Source: Sphaerulina vaccinii (lineage: Eukaryota; Ascomycota; Dothideomycetes; Mycosphaerellales; Mycosphaerellaceae). Taken from it: 64,000 nt of DNA. The stretch covers positions 2,790,001 through 2,854,000 of the forward strand of contig JAKUDP010000002.1 of NCBI GenBank assembly GCA_022570795.1, written 5' to 3'. This document shows, piece by piece, positions 1-10,481 of this stretch (positions within the stretch are counted from its first letter, which is position 1; each line of letters begins with the position of its first letter). The notes below the pieces were generated by a model, which saw only the letters and a list, made by a program, of their open reading frames with translations, ran no database searches and was not told where the DNA came from. The translations under genes and the position numbers were made by a program.

Positions 1-1449
1 CTCGATCGGCAGAGGAGAAGCACCAGTCCAAGACTGGTTCGGCTGAATCTTGCAAAGCTCTGCTGGGTAGAGAAAAGGCTTCTTCTCGGAGCCGACATTG
101 ACGCAAGGTAGATCGGGAAAGCGCAAGCACTCAATGGAAGAAGTGCCAGCCAAAGTACCGAGCATGGACTCTGTATTCCAACGAGCACTGCCCTCGAGAG
201 AGTAGACAGTAGTGACGACCGGACGATCAGCAGAAACTACCGCAACGCAGATACGGACGCCCTTGAAGGCCTTGGAAGACTTCGCTAGCTGATGATCGTC
301 AAGACCACGAGGAGCTTGGCTACCGAAGTGAGCCACAAGGAAGTCCGCAACAGTCGTCTCTGGCAAGAAGGCAGTGGACTTTCGATCGTGCCAAGCCAGT
401 GATGGGGGGCTGCCAGTCTTGGAGAGAACGAGTGAGGCCTCTTGCGTCTTGCGATACTCAATGCCGGACTCCAACTTCTCCTTGGGGCCGATAACGTAGG
501 CCCCTCGGAGAAGAAGAGACTTTTGCCGAATATCAGTTGTGTCGTTGATGTGACGTGCCAGCTTGAAGCCTGCGAAATGATCCAGTACAGTCTGAGGTGG
601 ATGCTCAGTCAGGCTCTGCAGGTCTGCAAGGTCGAATCGCTCACGAGAGAAGGTCAAAGCGAAGCAACGATGAAGGCCATTGACGCGATGTCCACCATCT
701 GCTTTCCAGCCACAAGCTCGACGGAGCTGCTCCAGACTGTGACCAGCCAGCTCAACGATGTCATGAGCAACGAAGCGGAACCAGCGTGCCTTGTGACCAG
801 AACCACGCTTTTCGAAGTCCGCCGAAGTCAAGGTCAAGGCCTTGCGATAGCCATTGACGTCCGCGAGGTACTTGACTTCAAGATAGGACTTGTCTGTGGC
901 GTCGAGGAGCTCAACCAGAATGACCAGCTTGCTCAGATCTCGGCTGCCGGAATCGACCTTGAGACTCAGCTCTTCGCCAGACAGAAAAGTCATATTGCCG
1001 ATGGCGACAGTGTTGCCAGTCGAGATCAGGCTGTCGATGACCTGCTTGCGGAGCAAAGCCTTGTGGCCCTCGAGCGGGTTGCCAGTACGCAGATCTGTAG
1101 CTTTGATTGTGTACTTGTGGATGAGACCTGAGCTGAGTGGCTCGGAGCCTGGCAGTGGCATGCCAATGGCCGGCGGATTGAAGACTGTATCGGGAATGCC
1201 AAATGGTGACTTCTGAGTTGCCTTAGATTGGTCCTGGCCAGAGAGGATGTCGTCCTCATTGAGTCGAAGGCCTGCCATTGGGGCTGTCAGACCTGTAGTC
1301 GATGGCACAGTCGATGGCATACTTCCGTAGCCAGAGTCGTGGTTGCTTGGAAGGCTTTGAGCAGCAACGAACTCATTGACGCGGTCAGCGCTGCCGAGAC
1401 TGTTGACTGGTTGATAGGTGGTGAGGCGGTTCTTTGCTGGTCCGGCCAT
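1..1449 (-). CDS. Argonaute-family protein, N-terminal part (gene runs off the left edge)
   Basis: An uninterrupted frame of 483 codons runs from an ATG at 1449 to base 1, so the C-terminal MID and PIWI part lies outside the window. The last 40 residues contain the hallmark entry of the Argonaute PAZ/linker-2 region: FPDLPCVNVG, then KPFLYPAELC and the start of the following segment. The preceding 350 residues would be the N domain and linker 1, but they are strongly diverged. The first 60 residues are low in complexity (S/T/P/G). Argonautes bind small RNAs and guide silencing (QDE-2 and Sms-2 in Neurospora). Catalytic residues cannot be judged because PIWI is not in the window. Family call is firm; orthology is not. 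Confidence 0.85.
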   Translation of the reverse strand, partial: MAGPAKNRLTTYQPVNSLGSADRVNEFVAAQSLPSNHDSGYGSMPSTVPSTTGLTAPMAGLRLNEDDILSGQDQSKATQKSPFGIPDTVFNPPAIGMPLPGSEPLSSGLIHKYTIKATDLRTGNPLEGHKALLRKQVIDSLISTGNTVAIGNMTFLSGEELSLKVDSGSRDLSKLVILVELLDATDKSYLEVKYLADVNGYRKALTLTSADFEKRGSGHKARWFRFVAHDIVELAGHSLEQLRRACGWKADGGHRVNGLHRCFALTFSRERFDLADLQSLTEHPPQTVLDHFAGFKLARHINDTTDIRQKSLLLRGAYVIGPKEKLESGIEYRKTQEASLVLSKTGSPPSLAWHDRKSTAFLPETTVADFLVAHFGSQAPRGLDDHQLAKSSKAFKGVRICVAVVSADRPVVTTVYSLEGSARWNTESMLGTLAGTSSIECLRFPDLPCVNVGSEKKPFLYPAELCKIQPNQSWTGASPLPIE

Positions 1450-2075
1450 TGTGATAGGCGGATTCTTGAGTTCTGTTGAGTTCTGAGTCTTGTTGAGTGG
1501 TGAGTCTTGAATCTTGTGGAAGTTCGTTGTCGATTGTTCTTGATGCTTGTTCGAAGAAGCGGTTGTTGTCGTTGTTGATTGCGGTTCGAGAAGTGTTCTT
1601 GCTGTGAGACTGTGATCAAGTGCAAAAGTGAGTGCTTGTGAGGTACGACTATTGATGCCACCTCGCTGGCCTATATCGCCTCTGGCTGTTAAGATGAGAC
1701 GTTTGTCAACTCAAGAGATTGTGGACGATAGCTGGCCTTTGTCGTCGATTGTGTGCGAGGATATCGAAAGCCTTTCGATCAAGGAGACACAACGAAGCTT
1801 CGACTATGCAAGCAAGCGCCATGATGCACGCGAGCGCACTGGTGGCTTCTGGAGATCGATGGCATACCGCATCTTCGTTTGCCCCAGGCTGTGACCTTCG
1901 TGGGGCCAGCCCTCAATGCTGCGGAAGCAGTTCGTACGATGACTTCGGGAATTTTCTGGACAGCTGTCAGCGATGTAGCATATGTGATACCATATCAATC
2001 TTCCTCTATATCAATGACATTTGTACAAAAGTCCTATCAGAATCGCAACGTCCCAGCTTTTGTTATCTTCCCACA
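1450..2075. other. Intergenic region upstream of the Argonaute gene
   Basis: This 626-bp stretch separates the Argonaute start from the 3' end of the next minus-strand gene. Open frames here lack recognisable domains and mostly mirror the flanking genes. It should hold the Argonaute promoter; no motif was convincing. Confidence 0.5.
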
Positions 2076-3976
2076 TCAAGCACGTCCATTCTCATAACTC
2101 AAATAAGGGCTCTTCGCCCTAAGTCTTCCCGGCGTCTCCTCCTCTCGACTCGTGAACGTCTTACTCGGCTTCAATGGCCCCTTAGTAGTCCCCAAAGCAC
2201 CGTAAGTTCTGAAACCGCACAAAGCCTTCTGCCTGAGAGGAAGCTTTTGCTCCACATCCTTATGCAAATGTACTGCGAAAGCCTCATGGCTTCTCAGATG
2301 ACCTCTTGTGAAGTACGCGAAAATGACAGGTCTGACGCCACGCTCGGAGACGTTGGCGCCTGTGCCGTGCCAGAGTCGACTGTCGAAGATCAAGGCTGTG
2401 CCGGCAGGAGCTGTCGCGGGGATGGTACCTTCCTGTTCACAGGTATCAGTGCAAATGAAAGAAAAAGGTCAAGTCTACAACTTACAGAGCTGAAGTCATT
2501 GAATGGTGCATGGTTACCAAGATGTGTCTTGGGAATGACTCTCGTAGCGCCGATCTCTTCTGTGTTGTCGACTAGATAGTAAGAGATCTGGATACCATAT
2601 GGAAAGTGCCACGCTGGAGGACCGTGCGATCCTTGATCACGATGCAAGAACTGGGCCATGGAACCTGGCTTTGCGATGTTGCATGAGAAGGAGCCGAGTA
2701 TGGCATCGTCGGCCAGATACCAAGGAACGAATTCGTCGATCAGGGGATCGTTGAGGAGATCGATGAACATAGACCCCAATAATTGAATTAGTCAATTATT
2801 GGGACACCAAGTCAAAATCAATTCAAAGTCAAAGTCAATTCAGCGGATTGACTTGACTTGCAGTCAATTCCCGGCCCGGAGGCTATATCGAAAGCGAGGA
2901 GGGGGCAGTCGAAGGAGTAGTCGATTTAGAGGGTGGGCTAGGTGTTACGACGTAAGTCTGCAAGCGCGTTAGTCGACATAAAGAGTGCAATCGTAGTAGG
3001 ATGCTAACTTATAGGAGTCTCTAACCTACTAGCCTTATCGCCGTCGTCGATTCCGCGCTAAGTCAACTCAAAGTCAAGTCACCGCCAGCCAAGTCAGAGT
3101 CAATTCAGAATTGACTAATTGACTAATTGACTTCTGCAATTCAATTATTGGGCTCTATGTCGATGAACTCATCTCTTTGTTGATGAGGTTCCAAACACGT
3201 TGATTAGGTCCTTCGAAGTCGGCAACGCCAGCTTTGACCTCGCCTTCAGCTTGCTCGAAGACTGCCCTCTTCACAATCTCCAGCTGTTGCGGAGATAGTG
3301 CGTCCTTGACAAAGCTAGAAGATCGGTCGATCAGCATTAAGTCACTCGGTAATGGTCGAGGAGTGGACTCACCCGAAACCCCACTCCTTGATATTCCTCT
3401 TGATCTCTTCGACATCCCTAGTAGGCTTCGGCAGTTCCGCAGGATCCCACGTCTTCGTCGCATCTAATATGTACGGCACGTCATGTGAGAGCAGCTGCAA
3501 CAGCCGCAGACCAGGTCCAGGCATAACCCAGGACTGAGGATAAGATCTCACATCCTTGAATGTGGCGTTTCGATATGTCATAGTGCCTTCATAGATCTCG
3601 ATGAGTAGTTCAGGTCGTATGCTGAAAGAAACATCGGGCTTCGTGCCTTCTGGGGCATTGTCCAGAACCTTTGGCTCTCCTGATCGAGCATCTATGTAGA
3701 TAGGGGATGCTGTCCGTATCTTGCCATTCTCATAAGGTCCGCCAAGGGTGAGTTCGATGGGGCCTTGAGCTCGCCGAAGGTCTGAGAGGTGGTATTAGCA
3801 CTCTGATGTAGTTCTATAGAGATGAGCCTTTCCGTTCGTGCACTTACGTGTAGCCTTTCGTTGATGATGTCCTTGGCTTGAGCAATATAATCGTTGAATT
3901 GCTTCACCTTGTCGATCTCATAAGGAGCGAACTCCAGTTCCGGGAGCAAGTTCTTCGCTGCAGGTACATCAGCCAT
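2076..3976 (-). pseudogene. Phytanoyl-CoA dioxygenase (PhyH)-family gene, broken by a transposon and two frame lesions
   Basis: The N-terminal exon starts at ATG 3976 and ends at 3848 with a GTAAGT donor; the acceptor is at 3782. A second intron (3372-3315) joins EWGF to GFVKDALS. The dioxygenase part shows the Fe(II) ligands of the PhyH fold: HRD (H-x-D) near 2640 and the distal His in WHGTGAN near 2360. A last GTAAGT intron lies near 2430-2480. Three lesions are visible. A single base seems missing in a C-run at 3759-3762. Another seems missing near 3171-3179. A 392-bp inverted-repeat element sits at 2768-3159. The segment around 3590-3750 (ELTLGGPYENGK to IEIYEGTM) resembles an SCP2 sterol-carrier domain, which would be an unusual N-terminal partner; that part is tentative. 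Confidence 0.75.
2768..3159. mobile_element. Non-autonomous hAT-type MITE inside the PhyH gene
   Basis: This 392-bp insert is flanked by a perfect 8-bp direct repeat TCGATGAA (2760-2767 and 3160-3167). Its ends are 22-bp inverted repeats with one mismatch (2768-2789 and 3138-3159, starting CATAGA). The left end also forms its own hairpin, CCCAATAATTGA to TCAATTATTGGG at 2774-2802. Copies of AGTCAATT and TCAAAGTCAA crowd the subterminal regions. No coding capacity is present. An 8-bp target duplication is the hAT signature; the terminus is close to, but not exactly, the hAT YARNG consensus. CpA is scarce and TpA common inside, as after repeat-induced point mutation. Confidence 0.88.
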
Positions 3977-5864
3977 GGTGATTGATAGTGAGGTTGCTGG
4001 AATCGTATTATCGTAGGGGTCAGCTTAGGGTGAGCATTTCTTATGAATGTTTTATACGTCTGAACTGCCCGAGCACACGCAGACCCTCGCACCCGTCGCA
4101 CCCGCCGTACCTCGCACAATCTCGTATTGCAAGACATCGAACATCTGCCAAGAAACTTGAAACTGGAGAGAAATGGGGTTTGACTAGTCTCTAAACGAGA
4201 TTGAGTGATGGTTCTCCTGCTGAGCTCAGCACATCTCACGTTCTTTTCAGCTAATGAAACTCTGTGACAAAGTGCAAACTCTGTGACAAGTGCTCGAGAC
4301 AGCGATGGCGACACCGAGTCCCGTGATCCAGTTGGCACTTCTGTCTTGACAGTCCTAGTATGGCAATAACTTACATCTGATCCTGGCGCTTCTGTCTTGA
4401 CAGTCCTAGTATGGCAATAACTTACATCTGATCCTGGCACTTCACGTTTCGTTTATAAGCGAGCGGGCGCATCGTCTCAAGCACGCGTCCGATGATTGGT
4501 TGAGTCGGGCGAGAGCAGCAGCTCCATTGTGTGAACATCTTGCCTTGGCAAGAGGACATAGCTGCAGTAACTCGGTAACCGACGAGCCCTAAGTCTAACA
4601 GCCAGGCCATGAGTTTCGCAGTGACATATGCCACGTAGCACATGAGGCCGTAGGCGCGGTGCCTGCCAAGGATCTGGACAGCCAACTTCGAACAGCCTAC
4701 CCTCCATATTCTGCACACGAACTATGTCTAGTGACACTCCTATCGATTTTATGGTGAACTTGCTCGGATATTAGAGATTTGTCCTGGTCAAGGAGGCGGA
4801 GCGTCGGCCGTAGGCTGCTTGGCATCCCAGTGCAAGGATGTGAGGGATGGCCCTTCTTCGCCGCACTTGGCGTCTGATGTTGAGACATCAAAGCGGTGTT
4901 GAGTGGGCGCACTCCAAGCAGACATCTCGACTCGAGAATTTGAGAGCGGCAGTTGGCCTCAGCTGCTTTACTTGATTCTCTTGCTCGACTCCAGCCAGGT
5001 ACTTACTTCGCTTGCAGGCTCGTATCTTTTGCTCTCGATGAAGTTGAGGTCATGCTGGGCAAGCAAGCGTCCGCGAGTCCAGCCATGGCCCCTATATCAA
5101 ACAGTACTCCTCGGTTGTAACTGCAGGTGAAGTCCTGGGAATGGTATAATCGCGGCGCGTTAGTAGCGACTCATTAGCCATAACCTTCGTTACGATGCAT
5201 CCGAGCGATACGACTTGTACGGGCAATACTAGCTCAACATTGTAAGGCAGCAGTCCAGTCCAGTGGGTATCGATCAAGGCCCGAAGCAGTTGAAGACGAA
5301 GAGTGCCGCCACGCTGTTGATGCCTGTGGAGATTGGTCTTGGAGAGGCTATGCACTGGCTAAGGTCTCGCGTCTTGTTTCGAGTGTAGTGATAAATGCAG
5401 GCTCGCTCTCGGTGCTATGCTTATCAGTGTTAATGGATGGAGAGTCTGCGACGAAGGACCCATCGGCCCTTGCACTCAAGATTCATCCAGCAGCCCAGCA
5501 TTTTCGAACAATGACATTCGTCTAGCAGAAGCGAAAGAAGCCTGGAGAACCAAGGTGCCACTTCCCAACGTTCCGCGAGCCGAGCAGGAGTGTTCGAAGT
5601 GGTCGATGAGAGGTTGATGAAGTGATGTTGCAACAAAGTAGACATGATGTCGAAGTTGTGGAGGTGGAGCACAACAGAAAGTCGCGTCGAGCGGAGCGTC
5701 CTTCCGCGGCCTTGGCACAGAAAGATCATTCATATGACGTAGAGACGGCGATAATATTGAGAGCCGTTGCAGGATTGTTATCAGGATGATCTGCTGGAGT
5801 CCCAGAGTTGTTGAACTGTTGTGTTTGTGTGACCTGGAACTCCGGATTTGGTATATACACTGGA
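3977..5864. other. Long intergenic region between two divergent genes
   Basis: Nearly 1.9 kb without a gene I can support. It holds a 51-bp tandem duplication at 4334-4442. Several open frames of 60-170 codons exist on both strands, none with a recognisable domain. The right end should contain the promoter of the TDT transporter. Confidence 0.45.
4334..4442. repeat. 51-bp tandem repeat, about 2.1 copies
   Basis: The unit starting GGCACTTCTGTCTTGACAGT at 4334 recurs at 4385 with one A-to-G change and starts a third time at 4436. The near identity suggests a recent duplication. Confidence 0.9.
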
Positions 5865-7185
5865 ATGTCCAACATGAGCCAAGATACCAACGAACACCCA
5901 ACGAAAGAACAAGAGAAAGATGTCGAACAGCAAAGCGACTATGGAAGAAAAGATAAAGACTTCGAAGCCCGCCCACCAGACAGTGCAGATTTCAAGGATC
6001 GAATCGCTCACTTCACCTGGCCATGGTTCGCGTGTACAATGTCAACAGGAGCCATGGCAGTCGTGATTTCCAACACACCAAACAGGTTTCCGGGATTGAC
6101 GACTATTGGCACGATATTTTTCATTGTCGATCTGGTACTCTTCATCCTCTTCAACATCGCCATGGGACTTCGAGCATTCTGGTTCCCTCGAAGATTCCGA
6201 GCGTCGCTTCATCATCCCGTAGAGGGACTATTCTTCGGCTCGTACTGGGTCTCAGTGTCTCTCATCCTAAATGCGAGTAGTGCATACGGCGTACCTCATT
6301 GTGGTCCTTGGCTTCCGAAGGCACTTCTGGTTCTATTCTGGATATACTGCGGAGTGGTACTCGTCGTGGCTATTGGTCAATATTATACGCTTTTCCAGGA
6401 AGAGAGATTAAAGATGACTGATGCGGTTCCCGCATGGATCTTTCCGATATACCCTTTGCTCGTTGTGGGAACTATGGCTGGGACGATGATACCGCATCAG
6501 TCCGAAGGCAATGCTAAAGATATGTGGATCGGCGCTGTTATGTTGCAGGGTTTGGCTTGGACGGTGGCGCTCATGATGTATAGCTTGTATACTCAACGCT
6601 TGATGACGAGTGCGCTGCCAACTGCCTCGACAAGGCCAGGAATGTACGTGTCGGTCGGACCAGCAGGATATACAGCAGCTGGATTGATCAGTCTTGGGAG
6701 TCTGGCTCCATCCACGTTACCAGGAAACATCTTTGGCGTCAGCTCAGTCGCGGACGGTGAGATCCTGAGAGTGATTGGTGCTATTGCTGGTATCTTCATC
6801 TTGATCTTTGCGTTCTGGTTCTTCTGCATCAGTACTGTTGCAGTTGTGATGGGCGCGAAGAAGATGTCCTTTACTCTCAACTGGTGGGCGGTAAGTTCAT
6901 CTCTCCTGGCGTTGCAAAAGCATAGCTAATGGATCCTAGTTCGTGTTTCCGAATGCTGGTCTCACCTTGGCTGCGATTCAGACAGGCTCAGTTCTGTCAA
7001 GTCCTGCCATCAATGTGATCTGCAGTGTTTTGACTGTGCTTCTCGTTATCTTTTGGCTCGTCTGCGCCATTGCCCACATCAGAGCGCTGTGGCAAGGAAA
7101 GATCATGTGGCCTGGGAAGGACGAAGATAAGGATCTACAGAGTCATTCGCGTGGTCAATTGGGATGGGGGAAGTATAGTGCATAG
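5865..7185 (+). CDS. TDT-family (SLAC1/Mae1/Ssu1-type) anion or dicarboxylate transporter
   Basis: Two exons, 5865-6890 and 6940-7185, are joined across a 49-bp intron with a GTAAGT donor and a GCTAATGG branch region, giving 423 residues. The start is the ATG at 5865; an in-frame CTG-type extension upstream is unlikely. The first 70 residues are hydrophilic. Then FTWPWFACTMSTGAMAVVI matches the first helix of the tellurite-resistance/dicarboxylate transporter fold, followed by about nine more hydrophobic segments (for example LVLFILFNIAMGLRAFW and FILIFAFWFFCISTVAVVM). Known fungal members export sulfite (Ssu1) or take up malate (Mae1) at the plasma membrane. Which substrate applies here cannot be told from sequence alone. 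Confidence 0.85.
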
Positions 7186-7509
7186 CATAGCCTCTTTTCT
7201 CGCTGAAGGAGTTCGTTTCGTCAATCGGTGACTGTTTCTCGCATCGCATCTGACTCACCTGGTGGCTCGTGTAGATCCAGCTCCTTCATCGGCGTGTACA
7301 TATGCTGTTGACCGCGGGTTTCGCAGATGCTCAGATCTATCTTACCCCATCATAATCAGAAATACAGTAACTTTTGCAACAACGTCGATGTCGACGAGAA
7401 GTAAGAATCGATCGTGTATGTTTCGCGTTTGGAGAAGGAAGGTGCTGACTAAGATGACTTCAGTGCCTGCCACTTTTGTTCGAGGACACTTCCTCCACTG
7501 ACTTCTTCT

Positions 7510-9255
7510 ATGGCACCACCTGCAAAGCAGTACGCGACATTCAGCGACCTGCCGCCTGAACTGTGGGATCATGTCGCCACCTATCTGCCCACAGCTCGCT
7601 CTGTCGCCTCACTTGGGAGGACGAACAGAAGCCTCCACACATTTGTCGAGAAGGACGCCTGGAAGTCCTTCGCCAGAAACCACTTCCCGACCTTGTGCCC
7701 ACCAGATGTTCCGCTGTCCAAAGATGCAGTGCGCACCTTGACAAGCCTCTCCAAGGCCTGGGATAGAAGAGCCTTTGTGGCGACATATGTCGAGCCGAGC
7801 AACGACATCACGTCCTTTCCAGGCCGGGAGAAGGCTACGAAATGGATGCGACCACGAGGACAAACCATTGGGTTCACGCCCTTGATGGATGTGCATGAAG
7901 ACATTGAGAGTCCTTGGCAAAAGAGGAAAGAAACCTTTGCATTCAGCGCGGGTGCCCAAGTGTGCATTCGCACTACGACGCGCGACAAGGGCAGACAGGA
8001 TGTGAAGTGGGCCACGTACAGACCTCGAGCTGCTCGCGAAGGTCGAGACGACATCACGTCGATGCACTTGCTTCGTCCAGACGATCAGACTGGTGACGAA
8101 AGGCAGCATGTCATTACTGGTACGGCTCGTGGCGATTTGCAGCTGCTTGGAATACCTCAAGACGACCCGTACGACCAGGACGTGCGAACGACATACTTCG
8201 CTACCCAAGGCCTGCCAGTGAGGTCGAGTAGTCTACTGCAAGAGGCTTCACGGCCCACACTACTGGCTACGAACCTTGGCGATTCGAGGATCGCCTTGTT
8301 TGATGTCGATGCGGAGCAATCGAAGATTTGTGCATCCAGCCAGTTCGACTTGAAACCTGTACTACAGCCCGATGGCAACCCTTCACCAAGCCGCCGAGCA
8401 TGGTCTACCAATTTCCTGTCAAGGAAGCATCTGGCAGTTGGCGTAGGGTACTCTGAGGAACCTATTCACATATATACCATTACCGAGGATGGTCTGGAGC
8501 GGGATAGTGTGAGGAAAATCAGTCTTCGCAACGATCGAGACGTGCTTGGCGGAAAGAAACCCACGTCTAATGTGTACACCATGGCACCACTGCCGGCGAG
8601 CAATGACTCTTCTGAAAACGGCGATGTCTTCTTGTCTGGTGCCTATGATGGAATTGTTCGCTTACATGATCTGCGCTCTAACCGGGATGTCGAGGCATCT
8701 TATGTCGACCCAGGCGATGACAGTGCGGTCTATGCGATCCTCACACGCGGTCAAGAGATGCTCCTGACTGGCACAAGCCGTCACAATCTGTGCAAGGTAT
8801 TCGACTTGCGTCTCGGAGCAAAGTGTTACAACTATCTGGACCTCGAAGAGCCGAGCCGTGCCGAGAAAGACTTCAACATCTTCCTTCGGCCAAGCAATCC
8901 CGCCTTTGTCGCACGTGGCAGTGGCTGGAGTCGCAACAATAGTCGATCCCTCGAATCGAGTGTATATTCTCTTGCATCTCCATCAGCTCACTCACCGTTC
9001 ATCTATGCTGGAGTCGAAGGTTCAATCATGTCGCTTGCGTTCACGGAGCTGCTTGATGGCCATCCTGATCCGACGTACTTTGAGCCCTGGAATCCTAGGA
9101 GAAGCGTCGAAGAAGTGCTGAGTCTGGCTATGTATGATCAGGATGCGAATATGAAGCTCAGTGTTCAGCGTGGTTGCTGGGAGACAGTGAGGACCGGGAG
9201 ATCCACGAGCAAGCTTGATGAGCGATGGAGAGGTGCGAATGAGTTTGGACCATGA
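7510..9255 (+). CDS. F-box and WD40-like repeat protein
   Basis: A single 581-codon exon starts at the ATG at 7510. Residues 10-55 fit an F-box: FSDLPPELWDHVATYLP, then SLGRTNRSLHTFVEKDAWK. The remainder contains weak WD-type units, for example DVFLSGAYDGIVRLHDLRS near residue 375 and LLTGTSRHNLCKVFDLRLG near 420, as expected for a beta-propeller that recruits substrates. F-box proteins link substrates to the Skp1-Cul1 ubiquitin ligase. No intron or break is seen. The target cannot be inferred. Confidence 0.75.
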   Translation: MAPPAKQYATFSDLPPELWDHVATYLPTARSVASLGRTNRSLHTFVEKDAWKSFARNHFPTLCPPDVPLSKDAVRTLTSLSKAWDRRAFVATYVEPSNDITSFPGREKATKWMRPRGQTIGFTPLMDVHEDIESPWQKRKETFAFSAGAQVCIRTTTRDKGRQDVKWATYRPRAAREGRDDITSMHLLRPDDQTGDERQHVITGTARGDLQLLGIPQDDPYDQDVRTTYFATQGLPVRSSSLLQEASRPTLLATNLGDSRIALFDVDAEQSKICASSQFDLKPVLQPDGNPSPSRRAWSTNFLSRKHLAVGVGYSEEPIHIYTITEDGLERDSVRKISLRNDRDVLGGKKPTSNVYTMAPLPASNDSSENGDVFLSGAYDGIVRLHDLRSNRDVEASYVDPGDDSAVYAILTRGQEMLLTGTSRHNLCKVFDLRLGAKCYNYLDLEEPSRAEKDFNIFLRPSNPAFVARGSGWSRNNSRSLESSVYSLASPSAHSPFIYAGVEGSIMSLAFTELLDGHPDPTYFEPWNPRRSVEEVLSLAMYDQDANMKLSVQRGCWETVRTGRSTSKLDERWRGANEFGP

Positions 9256-10230
9256 AGATCATGCCACTTCTCCAGAACTCCAGACACCAGATATAAGTTT
9301 GTGACAAGAGTGGTTGATCCGAACTGAAGTCAAAACCATAAGCGCATGAAAATTCTCAGCGGGCTCTCATGCAATTTCATGCCTTGTAAGCAGGACGGGG
9401 GCTTTGCGATGGATGTAGAGCGGTATGTACCGGCGCACAAGAGTAGTACCTTGGTAAGGTGTTCCATCAACCAGGCCCCCACGTGCGCCCCGCCTAAGCT
9501 GCATGCGTGGCTAGCGTGGCGCTGACTTGCTCGTCCGTAGAGGTGTTTCTGCGTATGCGTGAATTACAGCATGCGTATGGCGGCGCGAGGCTCAAGTGGC
9601 AGGTTCTGGTGTTCGGGTGGCGGCTGAGCAAGGCATGAAGCTGGCTTTCGCTGTTCATGCGCAAGGCAAGATAAGCTGGACGAGGAAGTCTACCTAGTTC
9701 GGCTACTCGAGTATTCGTCGTATGGAAGTCCCTAATCATCTTAACGACCGAGTCCGCAAGTGCTGAGCGGTTATAGATATTCGTGGACTGGACAAGCGAG
9801 CGGGAAAGGAGTCGTACCAATTACCACCTTAGGATAACATTGTCGCAGCTCTGCGCGAGGGGCGCTACATCATCACGTTAGGAGAACATTGTCGCAGCCC
9901 TGGGCGAGAGCCGTTACATCATCACGATCGATGCAGTGTCGTTCTTTCACCAGATGGCTTGTAGCCAATGAAGACCGCCACACGAGTCCATGGCTGTGAA
10001 CTTATCGCCAAGAATATTTCCGGCTTATTGGGATCTCTCTTCCGCTGGTCGAAACCGATAGCGGTATGTTTGTGACCTTGATGGCGTGTTATACGAACAG
10101 ATTCTGGCACATTGCTAGGAAGGGTCAGGAATTGAAACTCTGGAGGCGCAAGATTTGATGTGAAGCACTCTTTGGACACTACACAAGCCATATAATCGTC
10201 AATCAGCCACCAACACTACTCAAATCGCAC
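9256..10230. other. Intergenic region with a 49-bp duplication
   Basis: No gene is supported here. A minus-strand open frame of 89 codons (9922-10191) lacks domains and homologous features I can recognise. The imperfect duplication at 9829-9926 is the only clear structure. Confidence 0.4.
9829..9926. repeat. 49-bp imperfect tandem duplication
   Basis: Two adjacent 49-bp units each run from TTAGGA-AACATTGTCGCAG to TACATCATCACG and differ at a handful of positions. The divergence implies an older duplication than the 51-bp repeat at 4.3 kb. Confidence 0.85.
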
Positions 10231-10443
10231 TCAGAGTCCCATCGCGAACAGCCCTTCTTCAACATCCTCCACCCGGTACAGATAATTGAACAGCCCATTC
10301 TCAAGATCCTCCACGCGGTACACAAAATCACCGACCACCTCCAGATGTGGTATGTCTCTAAGAAACTTGATAACATCTCTCTTCCACAACCAGAGAAACT
10401 TCTGGTCGAGGCCGTAGTTGAGTCGCGATGCCACGCGTCCCAA
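10231..10443 (-). pseudogene. Possible degenerate third copy of the RING-protein repeat module
   Basis: About 70 open codons lie 38 bp beyond the stop of the RING gene, on the same strand, with no ATG start (the frame opens at TTG). The spacing of residues in KFLWLWKRDVIKFL and VVGDFVYRVEDLENGLF loosely matches KFMPFEEADVRQLF and ARFLVKGPGVY in the upstream gene's repeats. It contains its own internal repeat, YRVEDLENGLF and YRVEDVEEGLF. A remnant of the duplicated module is a reasonable reading; chance similarity is not excluded. Confidence 0.3.
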
Positions 10444-10481
10444 GCTCTGGCGCTCTCCACTGCGTAGAAAGTCGCTTGCCG

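Noticed and set aside
442..1131. Plus-strand open frame of 229 codons
   Set aside because: It opens at TTG and is the antisense shadow of the Argonaute coding sequence.
1719..2579. Plus-strand open frame of 286 codons
   Set aside because: It is antisense to the PhyH gene over its second half and has no domain; the first part is low-information sequence.
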